Part shown: piece by piece, positions 23,573 to 34,825 of the stretch
Layout: the number at the start of each line of letters is the position of its first letter
How positions within the stretch are numbered: the first letter of the stretch is position 1
The notes under the pieces: generated by a model
Seen by the model: only the letters and a program-made list of their open reading frames with translations
The model's database searches: none
Told to the model about the DNA's origin: nothing
Position numbers and translations under genes: made by a program
NCBI RefSeq assembly: GCF_963924675.1
Contig: NC_089232.1
Location: 31,260,842-31,324,841, forward strand
Direction: 5' to 3'
Length of the DNA: 64,000 bases
Source: Phocoena phocoena
Lineage: Eukaryota > Chordata > Mammalia > Artiodactyla > Phocoenidae

Positions 23573-24439
23573 GTGTCCAGCGTGATTGCACCAACGCTGC
23601 TCTGTGGCTTTCTCTGCCTGGTGTGGGTTGCTGCTGCAGTTCCAGAGGAAAGCAGAGGGATGTCCGGGAGTACAGCCAGGAGCCGGGAGGGCCACCGGGA
23701 GCATGCCTTTGTCCTGGAGCCTTTTGATGGAGCCAATGTGGCCCCGCGCCTCTGGCTGAACCGCTTTGAGGTCATCAGTGACCTCAGCCATTGGGACCAC
23801 GCCACCAAGCTGAGGTTCCTGAAAGAGTCCCTCAGGGGAGACGCCCTGGAGGCCTACAGTGGACTCAGTCCTGAGGACCAGGGGGAATACGGGGCTGTGA
23901 AAGAGGCCCTCCTGAAGACCACTGGGGGACCCGAGGTGGCCCACAGCTACCAGCCCAAGGAGATCCTCTTTGCCAACAGCATGGGTAAGGGCTACTACCT
24001 CAAGGGGAAAATTGGCGACGTGCCCGTGAGTTTCCTGGTGGACTCTGGGGCCCAGGTCTCCGTGGTCCACCCGCGCTTGTGGAAGGAAGTCACCGATGGC
24101 GACCTGGAGGCCCTGCGACCCTTTGAGAATGTGGTGAAAGTGGCCAACGGGGCTGAAATGAAGATCCTGGGTGTCTGGGATACAGTGATATCCCTGGGCA
24201 AGCTGAAGCTGAAGGCGGCTTTCCTAGTGGCCGACGCAAGTGCCGAAGACGCCATCATTGGGACCGACCTGCTCCAGGACCACAACGCCGTCCTGGACTT
24301 CGAGCATCGCACGTGCACACTGAACGGGAAGAAGTTCCGCCTTCTGCCTGTAGGAGGGTCCCTGGAAGACGAGTTCGACCTGGAGTACATAGAGGAGGAG
24401 CTCTACTCAGAGGAGGGGCGGCAGCAGCTCTCCTATTGA
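23573..24439 (+). CDS. ASPRV1: ASPRV1 (SASPase), open protease portion
   Basis: ASPRV1 is a retroviral-like aspartic protease of stratified epidermis. It self-processes and is linked to profilaggrin processing and skin hydration. This frame has 288 codons and ends at TGA 24437-24439. It aligns end to end with human residues 56-343 without net indels. In order: hydrophobic segment (residues 5-23), linker, gag-like region (about 45-120, with [11 protein letters not shown]), then the protease with catalytic Asp157 in VDSGAQ (human Asp212), and IIGTDLL (228-234). An acidic tail ends it. The gene is intronless, as in human. Oddly, 23573 is GTG, not ATG. The first in-frame ATG is 23660 (Met30), which would drop the hydrophobic segment and give 259 residues. 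It is either a truncated but active protease or a gene in early decay. Confidence 0.9.
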   Translation: MSSVIAPTLLCGFLCLVWVAAAVPEESRGMSGSTARSREGHREHAFVLEPFDGANVAPRLWLNRFEVISDLSHWDHATKLRFLKESLRGDALEAYSGLSPEDQGEYGAVKEALLKTTGGPEVAHSYQPKEILFANSMGKGYYLKGKIGDVPVSFLVDSGAQVSVVHPRLWKEVTDGDLEALRPFENVVKVANGAEMKILGVWDTVISLGKLKLKAAFLVADASAEDAIIGTDLLQDHNAVLDFEHRTCTLNGKKFRLLPVGGSLEDEFDLEYIEEELYSEEGRQQLSY

Positions 24440-25035
24440 GAAGCCCCCTTTGCCTCACCCCCCAGATACTGGCAGGAGGACCCACCACGGTGGAGGGGAT
24501 GGGCACATATCCTCAGGGGTCACTCGGCTTGGCCAGCCCTCTTACACCAACCCTGGCCTTCCTGCTCCTCCTTTGCAGGGCTCTTAATCTGCCCCTGATG
24601 GGGGAGGCTTCCATGGGAAAAGGAACAGGTGAGGGAGAGCAGGCTGGCTTTCTTGGGGGTGGGGGGTGGGTCCTCGTGGTTGTCAAGCTGCTGCTGGTGG
24701 CAAAGACTCGGAGGCTAGAAGAAGATTCCAAGAAGGCTAGAAATGATTATCTTTGGGAGAGGACTGGGGGACGCCTTCAGGTTCCCTGAGATGTGGCTCA
24801 ATCACCTTTGGGCCCAGGTAGCCTGTCTCGGCTGGGCTGGGTCCTGGCTGCAGGGTCCTTACAAGCAAGACCCAGCCCTCATGGTGTGGGTCACAGCTGC
24901 CCTGGGGTTCTTCACTGTTGGGTCTTCCCACCTGAACAATGTGTGTTTCTTTCTGTGATTTGCTTCAAAACCCATTGAGCCTTGTGCCAATAATTCATTA
25001 CTTCAAAAACCAATAAAGTTTGACTCATGGGAAAA
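24440..25035 (+). other. ASPRV1: ASPRV1 3' UTR
   Basis: Non-coding sequence between the TGA and the polyadenylation signal. It is free of SINE insertions. The 3' boundary is inferred from the signal at 25012. Confidence 0.65.
25012..25017 (+). promoter_or_regulatory. ASPRV1: Polyadenylation signal AATAAA for ASPRV1
   Basis: A canonical AATAAA lies 573 bp after the stop codon, on the coding strand, in a CCAATAAAGTTTGA context. Confidence 0.75.
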
Positions 25036-27010
25036 CCATGTAATGTGCTTATTGGGGATGAATGGAATGGATGTGAGAGGGTGGGGAAAACAGGCAGTGA
25101 ATGGAGGACAGAAGGAAGGTTCAAGTATTTATGGAGGGTCTCGCTTGGAGATAGAAGAGAATACATATACAGTGATGATATATCTTGGATTTTCCAAGAC
25201 AGCCTCAATTTCAAATATCTTGACTTATTCCCTCCATAATTCTTGTCATTTCTAATCTAATCGTGATCCCTCTAATCAGCACAAACTACAATATTTTAGT
25301 ATCCAAACTGACTCTTATAGCCAAGAATGACCCTAAAGTTGTGGTCTTGATTGGGGGTTGGAAAATTATGGTTATTGTAAACAACTGAGAAAGTATCTGC
25401 CTGCGAAATAGGTTCTTACAGCCGCCTGGGATCCGGGACTCGGAGGCAGAAAGCAAGGCTGGGGGCCAGGTGTTAACCTGCATGGGGCGCCCAAGGGCAT
25501 CTGGAGGGTAGAGGGGGCCGGGCGGCGGGAGGACATTCTAGATCCAGAAAATGGGGTCATCCCTCTTAAGGGCCTACCTCGTATTTGCTTCCAAGTTCCT
25601 GGCCCTCTCTCTAGAACTCAGCAAGGCTGGGAATCTGAAGACTCCCTGGTCCAAAGGGAGACGAAGTGTGCAAAGCTTCAAGACCTTTTGATGGGAGGCA
25701 GGAAGGGCATCTTCCCTTCATGAGGATGGAATGAGCTTCTCCTGGGAGTTTCCACCTGGACATCCCTGAGGGAGAGAGAAACAGCCTGAGTGGGAACCGG
25801 AGGTGGGGACGAGCCTTCTAAGAAGCCTCTGGGGACTTGACCTTGAACCTATCTGAGCTGAGAGTGGCTGCTTGTCCCTCAGATTCCAGCTATGATTCTC
25901 CTGGGAACTGAGGCAACTGCTCAGCCCCCAACCCCTTTGATTACTGAAGCCCCTTCCCTGGGCAGCCCAACATCTTAACTGGAATTAGCTCCATCAGTCC
26001 CAGGACACGTGGGGCCACAGGCAGTCCTGGATCAGGAAAAAGTCCTTCCCCAGGAACGCGAGGACTGGAGAAGGGGCAGCCCAGCCAGAGGCCTTGGCTT
26101 GCAGGGGAGAAGGAGAAATGGAGAAGGGGGTGGTCTCGTGGCATCCAGGTCCCCCATCCCCCTTCTCAAATTTGGTTTTCAACCCCCTAACAAATGTAGC
26201 TTCCTTCCTAGGCCAAACCCTCCCCCCAGGGGACAACGTAGGTGGCACCTCCCTGTGACCTGGCTAGGTCCTTCAGATCCTAGCCTCCTGCTGGGCTGAA
26301 GGAGGGAGGGGAAAGAGTGGGTGGGGGTTGGACAGGGGAATGGGGAACTGGGTGCCAGGCCAGAGTTTCAGGGCAACACCCAAGTGGTCCCCTCCCTGCA
26401 ATTCCCCACGCAGACAGGGTGCCGAGCCCTGTCCTGGGTGAACCGGAACAGGGTGACCTGTGTCCCAGCCACAGAGACCCTCCCTGCCCTGCTATGAGCG
26501 AGGAGAGTGACCCAGGCTCTCAGCCAGCTCTCTCTCCTGGAGGAAAGTGAGCGCCTGGGGTGAGCCCAGCCAGACTGACACATCATGGCACGGGCCCCCG
26601 GGGAAGAAGGTACTAAGTGGTGGTTCTTACCTGGAGACCTGCTGCGTGTGTGTGTCGGGGGCCAGTTCCCAAGGCAATTGTGTGCAGGGAACCTGAGGTG
26701 CAGGTTGGGGACACTGCTCTCCTGGGAGCAGAGTGTCAAGGGGGAGGGGGAGGCTGGCAAGCAGCCAGGTAAAGCGGGTTTTGGCCACAAGTCACAGAGG
26801 GCTTGACCCCTGGGTGGGGAGTTGGCACCTGACTTGCACACAAGTGTCTGAACAGGGAGGGAGCATCGGAAGATTCACCTGGCTTCTGGGTAGAGGACAG
26901 AGTAAGGCAGCAGCGAAGAAGGCAGCTTGGAAGCCAGGGCAGTGTTCAGACTGAGGGTCTGAACTTGAGATGACAGATAGGAGGAGACAGATGCTGGCAA
27001 GGTCATCAAG
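25036..27010. other. Intergenic, no gene recognised
   Basis: Unique-looking sequence downstream of ASPRV1 without CHR SINEs. Open frames up to 157 codons (26368-26841, minus) show no known domain. Confidence 0.45.
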
Positions 27011-27014
27011 GTCT

Positions 27015-27300
27015 AATCCTGCTGCCCATTAGAATCACCCGGGAAGATCAATTACCGATGCCTCTTCTGGTGGTCCTGAAGTGCAGCCAGGCTCCAGAAC
27101 ACCTGGTCTTAATCCCAGCTGTACCCACCCCCTTGTGACCCAAAGTGTGATCCCTGGACCAGCAGAAAGGCAGCGACAGCATCACCTGGGGGCTTGTCAG
27201 AAATGCAGGATCTCACCCCCACCCAGACACGCAGCAGGGCCTGTACTGAACAAAATCTCCAGGTGACTCTTATGCACACAAATGTTTGGAAATCCCTGGC
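27015..27300 (+). mobile_element. hAT-Charlie-type (MER) DNA transposon remnant
   Basis: Landmarks are TTAGAATCACCCGGGAAG, then GGACCAGCAG, GCATCACCTGGGGGCTTGTC, AGAAATGCAGGATCTCACCC and CTCCAGGTGACTCTTATGCA. This pattern is shared by non-autonomous hAT elements. Two overlapping fragments may be present, and the exact family is unresolved. Confidence 0.55.
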
Positions 27301-27449
27301 CTAGAACATTCTGATACCTCTAGTTAAGGGGCAACTCATGGCCCCCACCAGACACACTTTTTAGTAACGACCACCTTACACTAAATGCCTACTAATTCCA
27401 CCAACGGTGCTAGGTAATTCTTCATGCTTTTATCCAGCAAACATTTATT

Positions 27450-28190
27450 TTATTTTTGAGCTTTTGTTTTGCTGTAACTCCAGACTTACTGAAAAGCTGC
27501 AAGAGTAGTACAAAGAATTTCCATATATGGTTCACCTACTTTCTCCAAATATTAACATTTTACCAATTAACTTTACCATTCTCTCTCACATTCTCCGTAT
27601 CTAGATGTGTATGAACTGTTTGAAAATTGCAAATATGATATACATGTACCTCTAAATACTTTAGTGTTTATTTCCTAATAAACAAGGAATTCTCTTATAT
27701 AACCACAACACAAGGATCAAAATCAGGAGATTAACATTGACATAGTATTACTATTATCTAATCTACAGACCTTATTACGTTTTCCCAATTGTCAATAATG
27801 ACCTTTATAGTGAAAGAAAACAATTGTTTTCTGATCCAGGATCCCATTCAGTCACATAGCATTTAGTGGTCATGTCTCTTTAGCAACCTCTAATCTGAAC
27901 AAGTCCTCAGTCTGTCTGTGTCTTTCATAACCTTGACATTTATGAAGAGGCCTGGTCAGTTATTTTGTAGAATGAGAATCTACATTTGGGTGACTCTGAT
28001 ATTTTCTCAGGATTAGATTCAGGTTAAGTAAGCGTTTTGGGCAGGAATACCCAAAAGTGATATTGTGTCCTTCTCAGTGGACCATATCAGGAGGCATGGG
28101 ATACCTATTTGTTCCATTACTGGTGATGTTAACTTTAATTAGTTGGTCCAAGTGGTGTCTGCCAGGTTTCCCCCTGTAAACTGCATGTAT
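27450..28190 (-). mobile_element. Old L1 3' UTR, antisense
   Basis: It reads GCTGTAACTCCAGACTTACTG, then AGCTGCAAGAGTAGTAC, a TTTCCTAATAAACAAGGA-like block and CATTTGGGTGACTCTGATA. These match the inverted 3' region of old L1M elements. A younger SINE was inserted at its end. Confidence 0.65.
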
Positions 28191-28205
28191 TTTCCCTGTA
28201 TAATT

Positions 28206-28581
28206 TTTTAATTAATTAATTAATTTATTTATTTTTGGCTGTGTTGGGTCTTCGTTGCCAAGCACTGGCTTTCTCTAGCTGTGGCGAGCGGGGGCTGCTC
28301 TTTGCTGTGGTACACGGGCTTCTCACTGCGGTGGCTTCTCTTGTTGTGGAGCTCAGGATCTAGGCGCATGGGTGTCAGTAGTTGTGGCGCACGGGCTTCA
28401 GTATTTGTGGCATGCGGGCTCAGCAGTTGTGTCTTGCGGGTTCTAGAGCACAGGCTCGGTAGTCGTGGCGCACGGGCTTAGTTGCTCCGCGGCATGTGAG
28501 ACCTTCCTGGACCGGGGCTCGAACCCATGTCCCCTGCATTGGCAGGCGGATTCTTAACCAGTGCGCCACCAGGGAAGTCCC
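28206..28581 (-). mobile_element. Long CHR-family SINE
   Basis: Reverse copy with an (ATTA)n-type tail and the GGCTGTGTTGGGTCTTCG body. CCCTGTATAAT before it and CCCTGTGTAAT after it form a slightly diverged target duplication. Confidence 0.92.
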
Positions 28582-28661
28582 CTTCCCTGTGTAATTAATG
28601 AGTGTCTTCTGGGTTGATGCTCTGAGACTATATAAGTAGCCTTTCTCATCAGTCACCCGCT

Positions 28662-28718
28662 AGATCTGTTGATGTGACAGATCTGTAGATCTGTTGATGT
28701 GACAGATCTGTAGATCTG
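28662..28718. repeat. 25-bp tandem repeat, two copies and a partial third
   Basis: A TAGATCTGTTGATGTGACAG unit followed by ATCTG occurs twice in succession and then starts again. It is rich in AGATCT palindromes. Confidence 0.85.
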
Positions 28719-28719
28719 A

Positions 28720-30130
28720 CGCCTGCCCGCGGTGATTTTCTAATTCTACCCTTCTACGTTTGTTAGCTGGCACTAAACTCTAAAGAGGAGTTTTCCCTTC
28801 CTGTTTGTTTATTATTTATTTATATAATTGTAGACTCACAGACGCTTGTTTTATTCAGTGAGTTATACTCTGTTACTACCACTATTTATTTTGATGCTCA
28901 AGTTGTTTTAAATTTGGCCTTGGGGGACTCTTCAAACTGGTTTCTGTCTTCTTGGCACATGTCCCCACCATCATCTGAACGCTTCTTTATTTTCTGTCAC
29001 AAGATGTTCTAGGTTCATCTTGTACCTTCCCTGTACCACCCCTGAAATTGGCCGTTTCTCCAAGAAGCCCTGGTTCCTTTTGGTGGAGTCTGGTATTTAG
29101 AAACCAGGATCTGGGGGTTGGGTGTGCTTATTACTACTAGGGTGTCACTACTCCTAGATCCTCTCAGTGGTCAGAAAAAAATATAGTACATCTATGTATG
29201 TTTCTGTGTCTATCTCTCTGTATATATACTCTCTCTATATATTTAAAATATGAGCTCACACTGAACCTCCAGTTCCAATGCAGCACCACAGGGTTTATTC
29301 TAATCTTCCCCCTTTCCATATTTGCAACTTCTTTCTCCAATGAGAAACCTGACTCCAGGTTACTTATTTGCTCTACCCTAAATACCCATAAAGGAGTTTC
29401 AGCATTGCTAACCCATAGCCTATGAAAAACAAACCCAGAAGCAACCAGTGCCTACTCAGTGCCAGGTGTGGGTGGGCCTTGGCAGCAAATAAACTTCATA
29501 AACTATGAAATCAGACTGCAGTTATCATAAGGAGAGCTAAGGCTCCCTCCCAGGTATGCTTAGGTGCCAGTCTATGGCTATTACTTTACCTTGAGGACAC
29601 AGTGTGTCCATCAGGAGGGCAGCTGAGGGAGTGGCCAGCCTCAACGTCCCCAGACAGGTGACCTGGCCTGCCCACCTGGTCCTCAGCCCCCCGAGGAGAC
29701 ACTGTCCTGGCCAGAGTCCACTGTTGCCAAGCAGCCCTGCATAATGAATGTGGCTTCCATGGCTGGGCCACAGAGGGTGAACCCTGGTCCGGCCACTCTA
29801 GCCACCCACTCCGCCCAGCTGTTGTTTCTCACTGTGGGCTCATAAATCGGTTCTCAAGTTCTGACTGCTCAGATTCTGTGGGCCAGCCTCCCCCAAGCCT
29901 GGATGGGGGTGAATTCTCCACCTGTCGCCTGTGGGACTCGCCTGGGGCTGGCCTTGCCCTGCCCCTTCTCTCTGAGCTCCCGTCAGAGCGTCTTCCAGTC
30001 CTGGGAAGTGTGTGAAGTGAGCCCTGCCCTCTAGGGATTTACAGTCTGAAGAGGGAGGCCGCCAGGCAAAGGAACCCCGGATCTTAGAGTGGCCTGGTGT
30101 CGCGTCCCCTCCTCACTCCCATCCGTGCAG
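28720..30130. other. Intergenic, no gene recognised
   Basis: AT-rich to 29400 with a CTCT/TATATA patch at 29210-29250, then more GC-rich unique-looking sequence. No coding signal. Confidence 0.4.
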
Positions 30131-30134
30131 GGGC

Positions 30135-30340
30135 AGAGGGAGGGTCACGTGGTGGGGCTGAGGGCCGGGAAGCGTTCCACAGAAGAAGTCTTTAAGCTGA
30201 GTCTCAAAAGACAAGTGGCTGCTTTCCAAGACGATGCAGGGCAGAGGGAGAAATGTGAGGGGCGAGAGGGAGGCAAGCCGGGCTGGTGCCGGCTAACGGG
30301 GTGACTGGGGCAGCGGAGACAGAGGGCCAGGTGGGAGGGG
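30135..30340 (-). mobile_element. L2 LINE 3'-end remnant
   Basis: The AAGCTGAGTCTCAAAAGACAA pattern is the reverse complement of the L2 3' motif. It is diverged, with approximate limits. Confidence 0.45.
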
Positions 30341-30344
30341 CCTG

Positions 30345-31710
30345 CACGGCCTTTGAGGAAACTCCAGAAGGCCAGGGATAGCCAACGCCGGATTTCTTCA
30401 CCTCTAAGAGGCAATCAGTTCAAAAGTGCATTATAAATTGAATACGTTTCGGAGAAAGAAAAAAATCAACCCTGTTAGCATTAATGTATGCACCCACGGT
30501 ATATCCTGACTTAAAAAGCAGTAAAATGTGTTTGTGGCGGATGGGAGGGGGGTGGCTGTGGGTCCTTAAGTAGAGAAGACACGTGACTTCATCTCAAGTA
30601 CCAACTCAGACCCAGGCAGCTGTCTGATGGGAGGTGCTGCACAGTATCCTGGGACTGCGTTCAGACACGGCCAGAAAGGTGCCGTGATCGATTAGTGCTG
30701 TCTGTCCTGGGAGCAAGTATGGAGAATACGCCCCTGCCTCCTCTGCTGTGTGCAGTCAGGGGCTCTTCAACCTTAGGTAATGGGAAGGCAGGGAAGTGAC
30801 ACGATGACACCTGTATCTGTAACACACCTGAGCCTCTCCACAAATTCAGAGATGTGTGAGAAATGTCAAAACAAATTTTTTTTTCCAAAATTAAAGCGAA
30901 TTATGTCTAACTCTGAGCCCCCATTCAGCCAGGCTCTTAAGACAGTCACTCTCAGTCATTTTGGGGGCATTTCCTGCTCTGGATTGGGGAAAGGTCCCAG
31001 GATCTTATGTGGCACTGAAGCATGGAGGGGAGGGAGGCTGCAAGTCATAGATACCCATGTCTCTGTCCACAGGATCCCTCTAGGCCGCGTGACTGTGCTG
31101 CTGTCTGTGCCATGCACGGTCGTACAAGGGGTCTGGGGTCCTGCCTTCCTAGGGACACCAGGCAGCCCCTCCCTGTGATGTCTTATCACTTCTCAGGATG
31201 AGGCTGCTGAGTGGTGTGTGGGTGTCTCTTCTCTCCAGGACTGACTACTGTCTGTCCCCTGTCCAGTTAGATCTGTCCTCTTTATCTCCTCTCACTCACC
31301 CCGAGGCCACCCCACACCTCCCGTCCTGGGCACTCCAACGAACATATCATCATCGTGGGTTTGGGCAGGTACAGAAGACAGGAGGGGAAAGTATCTTCTG
31401 TCTTACGGGCAGCACTGGCTTTTGGCCCAGTGATATAAGAGAGCCCTAAAAGCCCTGGCTACTTGACTGAGATGGAAGAATCAGGAGCAAACCACACATT
31501 GGTATTTTCCTGTTCCACAGCCCACAGATAGGGCTCAGGGAATACGACAGGGTCAAGGGAGGTCGTCTGGTGGGGATTTTGTGCTGCTCGGGTGCTGGCT
31601 GTCGAGGCTGAGCAGGCTCAGTAGGGAAGGGGGCCGATTCCCAAGGTAACAAGGAGGAGGAACCAACAGGACTTGGCGACCTCAGTTATGGGGTGTGAGA
31701 GAGGGACAAG
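30345..31710. other. Intergenic, no gene recognised
   Basis: No feature beyond short low-complexity runs. Open frames are short and unrelated to known families. Confidence 0.4.
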
Positions 31711-31715
31711 TCTAA

Positions 31716-31930
31716 GGCAGCAGTTCTCAGCTGGAGGCAGTTTTGCCCCCAGGGCACATCTGGCAATGTCTGAAGACCAGTTTCGTTGTTACAGCTTTGG
31801 GGGGTGGGGAGGTTGCTAATGGCATCCTCCAGGGATGCTGCAAAGCATCCTGCAGTGCACATGACACCTCCCACCCCACTCCCAACACAGAATTCCTCAG
31901 CCCCAGATGTCAGCAGTGCCGAGACTGAGA
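31716..31930 (+). mobile_element. MER5A-type hAT-Charlie element
   Basis: The order is GCAGTTCTCAGCTGGAGG, TTTTGCCCCCAGGGCACATC, TGGCAATGTCTGAAGACC, AGGGATGCTGCAAAGCATCC and a terminal CAGTGCCGAGACTGAGA. This is the MER5A layout with recognisable terminal inverted repeats. Confidence 0.85.
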
Positions 31931-31984
31931 GAGTGGGCCTGAGGTGACTCATAGGTACTGATGTGACCACTTCTTTCTAAATTT

Positions 31985-32130
31985 CAGGAAACCCCTGCAG
32001 TGTAGGTTTTATCCCCATTTAACCGATGGGGAAGTTGAAATCGGGAAAAGTTAGTCTGCCCAGCATTGCTGTAATGGTAAGTGATTGAACTGAGGTTGGT
32101 GTTGAAGCCTGCCTGACTTCAGAATGTTCA
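31985..32130 (-). mobile_element. MIR SINE remnant
   Basis: TTTATCCCCATTTAACCGATG, then GGGGAAGTTGAAATCGGG and AAGTGATTGAACTGAGG are inverted MIR landmarks. Confidence 0.65.
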
Positions 32131-32139
32131 ATTCAGTCC

Positions 32140-32820
32140 ACCGGAGCGGTTTGGACAAACAAAGATTTGGCTAAAATGAATTTAGGTGGTTTGCATTTAT
32201 TATAAATAGAGCAAGGCAAGACAAAGTGGGTGAAAATGAATTTGAACAGCTGAAATGACCAACAAAGAGGTTAACTAAACAAGTGTGTCAGGTACTTGCA
32301 AAACTCATGAACATGTTAACTGTGGTTGGAAACATTCATTGTTTTTATCACATTTTTTTATGAAAAAAAATTCACAAAAATCATCAAACAAGTAGAGGAG
32401 AAATAGTGGCTGAAAATAAATTAGGAGGCGAAAAAAACCCCTAAAACCTTACCAAAATTCCACGACCATTTTTTGCTTATTATTGCTTGATGATTTTTTC
32501 ATTGTTTAAATTCCTTTTAGTGTTTTTTTCTTCTTTCTTTTACAAAAGCAGTAGTGCTCATTATAGGAAAACCAGAAAATTAGGTCAATCCAAAAATATA
32601 TAAAGAAACATCATGAAGAACCCTGCACCCACTCACCCTCCGTAGGTCAAATGTGGCATATTTTTCTAGACCTTTCTCTATAGACATTCATACGGATGTA
32701 TTTTCCTTCATTCTTTTTCTTTCACTCTCTTCTCCTTTTCAAAAAGGAAATCTTCGTTTTTCCTTTTTAGCAAAAATAGGATTATGTGGTAATTTCTGTT
32801 TTGTAAATTCCCATACTTTA
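32140..32820. other. Intergenic AT-rich stretch
   Basis: AT-rich sequence that probably contains diverged L1 3' UTR pieces (32340-32640). No gene recognised. Confidence 0.4.
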
Positions 32821-32841
32821 TGTGGCCAATTCCCTATTTTT

Positions 32842-33053
32842 TCTTCTTCTTTTTTTTTTTTTGCGGTACGCGGGCCTCTCACTGTTGTGGCCTCTGCCGT
32901 TGTGGAGCACAGCCTCCAGACGCGCAGGCTCAGCGGCCATGGCTCACGGGCCCAGCCGCTCCGCGGCATGTGGGATCTTCCCAGACCGGGGCACGAACCC
33001 GCGTCCCCTGCATCGGCAGGCAGACTCCCAACCACTGCGCCACCAGGGAAGCC
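32842..33053 (-). mobile_element. CHR-2-like SINE
   Basis: Reverse full-length copy with a perfect 16-bp duplication CCAATTCCCTATTTTT at 32826-32841 and 33054-33069. Confidence 0.95.
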
Positions 33054-33503
33054 CCAATTCCCTATTTTTGTAGATTCAGATTATTTCCAACATTTTGCTG
33101 TTACAAACTGCACACTAGAGTAATGAAAAGCAACGTACTGCAACCACACGACACACAAACCTCACAGCCATACTGTCGAGTGAAAGAAGCCAGACACAGA
33201 CACGTACACTGTGATTCCATTTATAAAATATTCTAAAACCAACAAGTAAAACTAAACTACAGTGGGTACAGATGTCTCCTCAGGAGGCAAAATTATAAAG
33301 ACAAGAAAGAATGTGATTAGGGCAGGAACAGGGTTGTCCTGTCCCTTTGGGTTATGAGAGTTCTGTGTCAGGAAGGGCATTTAGGGGCGCCTGGGGGCTG
33401 GCAGTGCCCTGGTTCTCGACTGGGTGGTGTTTATAATAATTTACTATGAAGCACATTTATGTTTTATGTACTTTTATCTGTATGAGTGACATTTCACAAT
33501 ACA

Positions 33504-34825
33504 TTTTTTTTTTCATTTTGATATGTTGGATTTTATTACCTTTTAAAATTGTACAAATAGTGCATGTGTGTGAGTTAAAAAAACACAAGGGAAATGTAGG
33601 GAGTTAAAAAAGAAAGACAAAAGAAATCCGAGACATGAAACAAAAAAATTCCATTCTGCAAGTCAAAATAACAAGATATTTTGCATACTAAAATAGTGTT
33701 ATTCCGATATATTAAGAAGTCCTTTGATCAGGAACACAGCACAAGACTTTCTGTAACTACTCATTGACAGATCAGACTCAGTCTCACTGAATACAGGATG
33801 GATCATGACATTATCTTACCAGCCACAGGCAGGTGACTAGATGTGTGTGGAGATGGTACCATGTCTGTGAGGTATTACAATCAATACATTTTTTATTAGC
33901 CGTTCAGTAACGTCAGCAGTGGATGGCACCGTTTCAGCCTTCAATAGGGAGACCCCCAGTTCCAGTCCTTTTATCCCCTCTGGTGACTTTCAGTGAAGGT
34001 TTTTCACATTTAACAAAAGTCTTACTCATAGTTCTAAAAGTGGTTTTCCACTGTCCTGCTTTTCTTCAGTTTCATTTTCAGACCCTGTTTCGGATCCAGG
34101 AGGAGAATAAAACTGACCATCAGAAAGACCACCAGGTATCAGTGCCCCCCCCTCCGAGGCAACCTGAGCCATCAGGAGTGTTTTCTTCTTCTGCCTCTTG
34201 AGGTAACACCTTGAAATCTAGGAACCACGTCTCGATCCAGGCAAAGATGAAGGAAATGATGGGCAGGACGTAGCCGAAAGCCCCTTGACAGAAAAGCTTT
34301 GAGAGGATCGCTTTTGCTAGTGAAAGGGCACTGGTCACTGCTGTCATCAACGCTAGGGCCCACCAATGGTGCAGTCTGCATGTGGCATATGCAAGTATTA
34401 ACACTTTAAATCGAAAAACTGCCGAAAGAAATATATCAAAATAAGAAGAGAAGTAGTCATACTGCACCACCTCTTTCTCTAACGTGTTCTCAATACCTCC
34501 ATTCGCATTTAACGCTATTATCCACAGTAACGTTACAAATAAGAGGCCAAAGGTGACAAACAAACAGAAAGTCCTCCTGACGTCAGATATGCCTTTCTTT
34601 TCCCTTCCTTCCTAGGACTCAATCCTGGCCATGAGTTGCGTGGGGTTGATGGAATGGACGTCGCGCAGGGAAGCGTGCGAGCTCTGACTCCCCATGAGAG
34701 CGTTCTCCATGTCTTCTGGCAGGGGGTTCGTCCTGCAGGAGGGTTAAAGGAGCCTCTCTCCAGCTCCAGCATTCCTAGAGAGAAGAGATCTCATCAGGTG
34801 GTTCCGGGCCGGCCGCCCTAGGCTG
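33504..34825 (-). pseudogene. STARD3NL: STARD3NL (MENTHO) processed pseudogene
   Basis: STARD3NL encodes the late-endosomal MENTAL-domain protein that tethers endosomes to the ER and binds cholesterol. This copy has no introns. On its 3' side it has AATAAA at 33532-33537 followed by a 10-base A tail (T run 33504-33513), so it is a retrocopy. Minus-strand sequence matches the MENTAL domain closely (LLWIIALNANGGIENTLEKE, FGYVLPIISFIFAWIETWFL). Lesions: the initiator is ACG at 34729-34731; a TAG at 34612-34614 replaces an early Tyr codon; after the EEEN block (about 34165) small deletions shift the frame to a premature TGA, so the FFAT-like tail is lost. A 147-residue open segment (34120-34563) survives by chance or youth. 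Flanking duplications are not clear. Confidence 0.93.

Noticed and set aside
23573..24439. Endogenous retrovirus pol/pro remnant
   Set aside because: The protein matches the domesticated host gene ASPRV1 along its whole length, with no LTRs, gag or reverse transcriptase nearby and conserved synteny with MXD1.
34533..34772. 79-codon minus-strand frame as a small gene
   Set aside because: It is a shifted reading of the 5' UTR and N-terminal part of the STARD3NL retrocopy.
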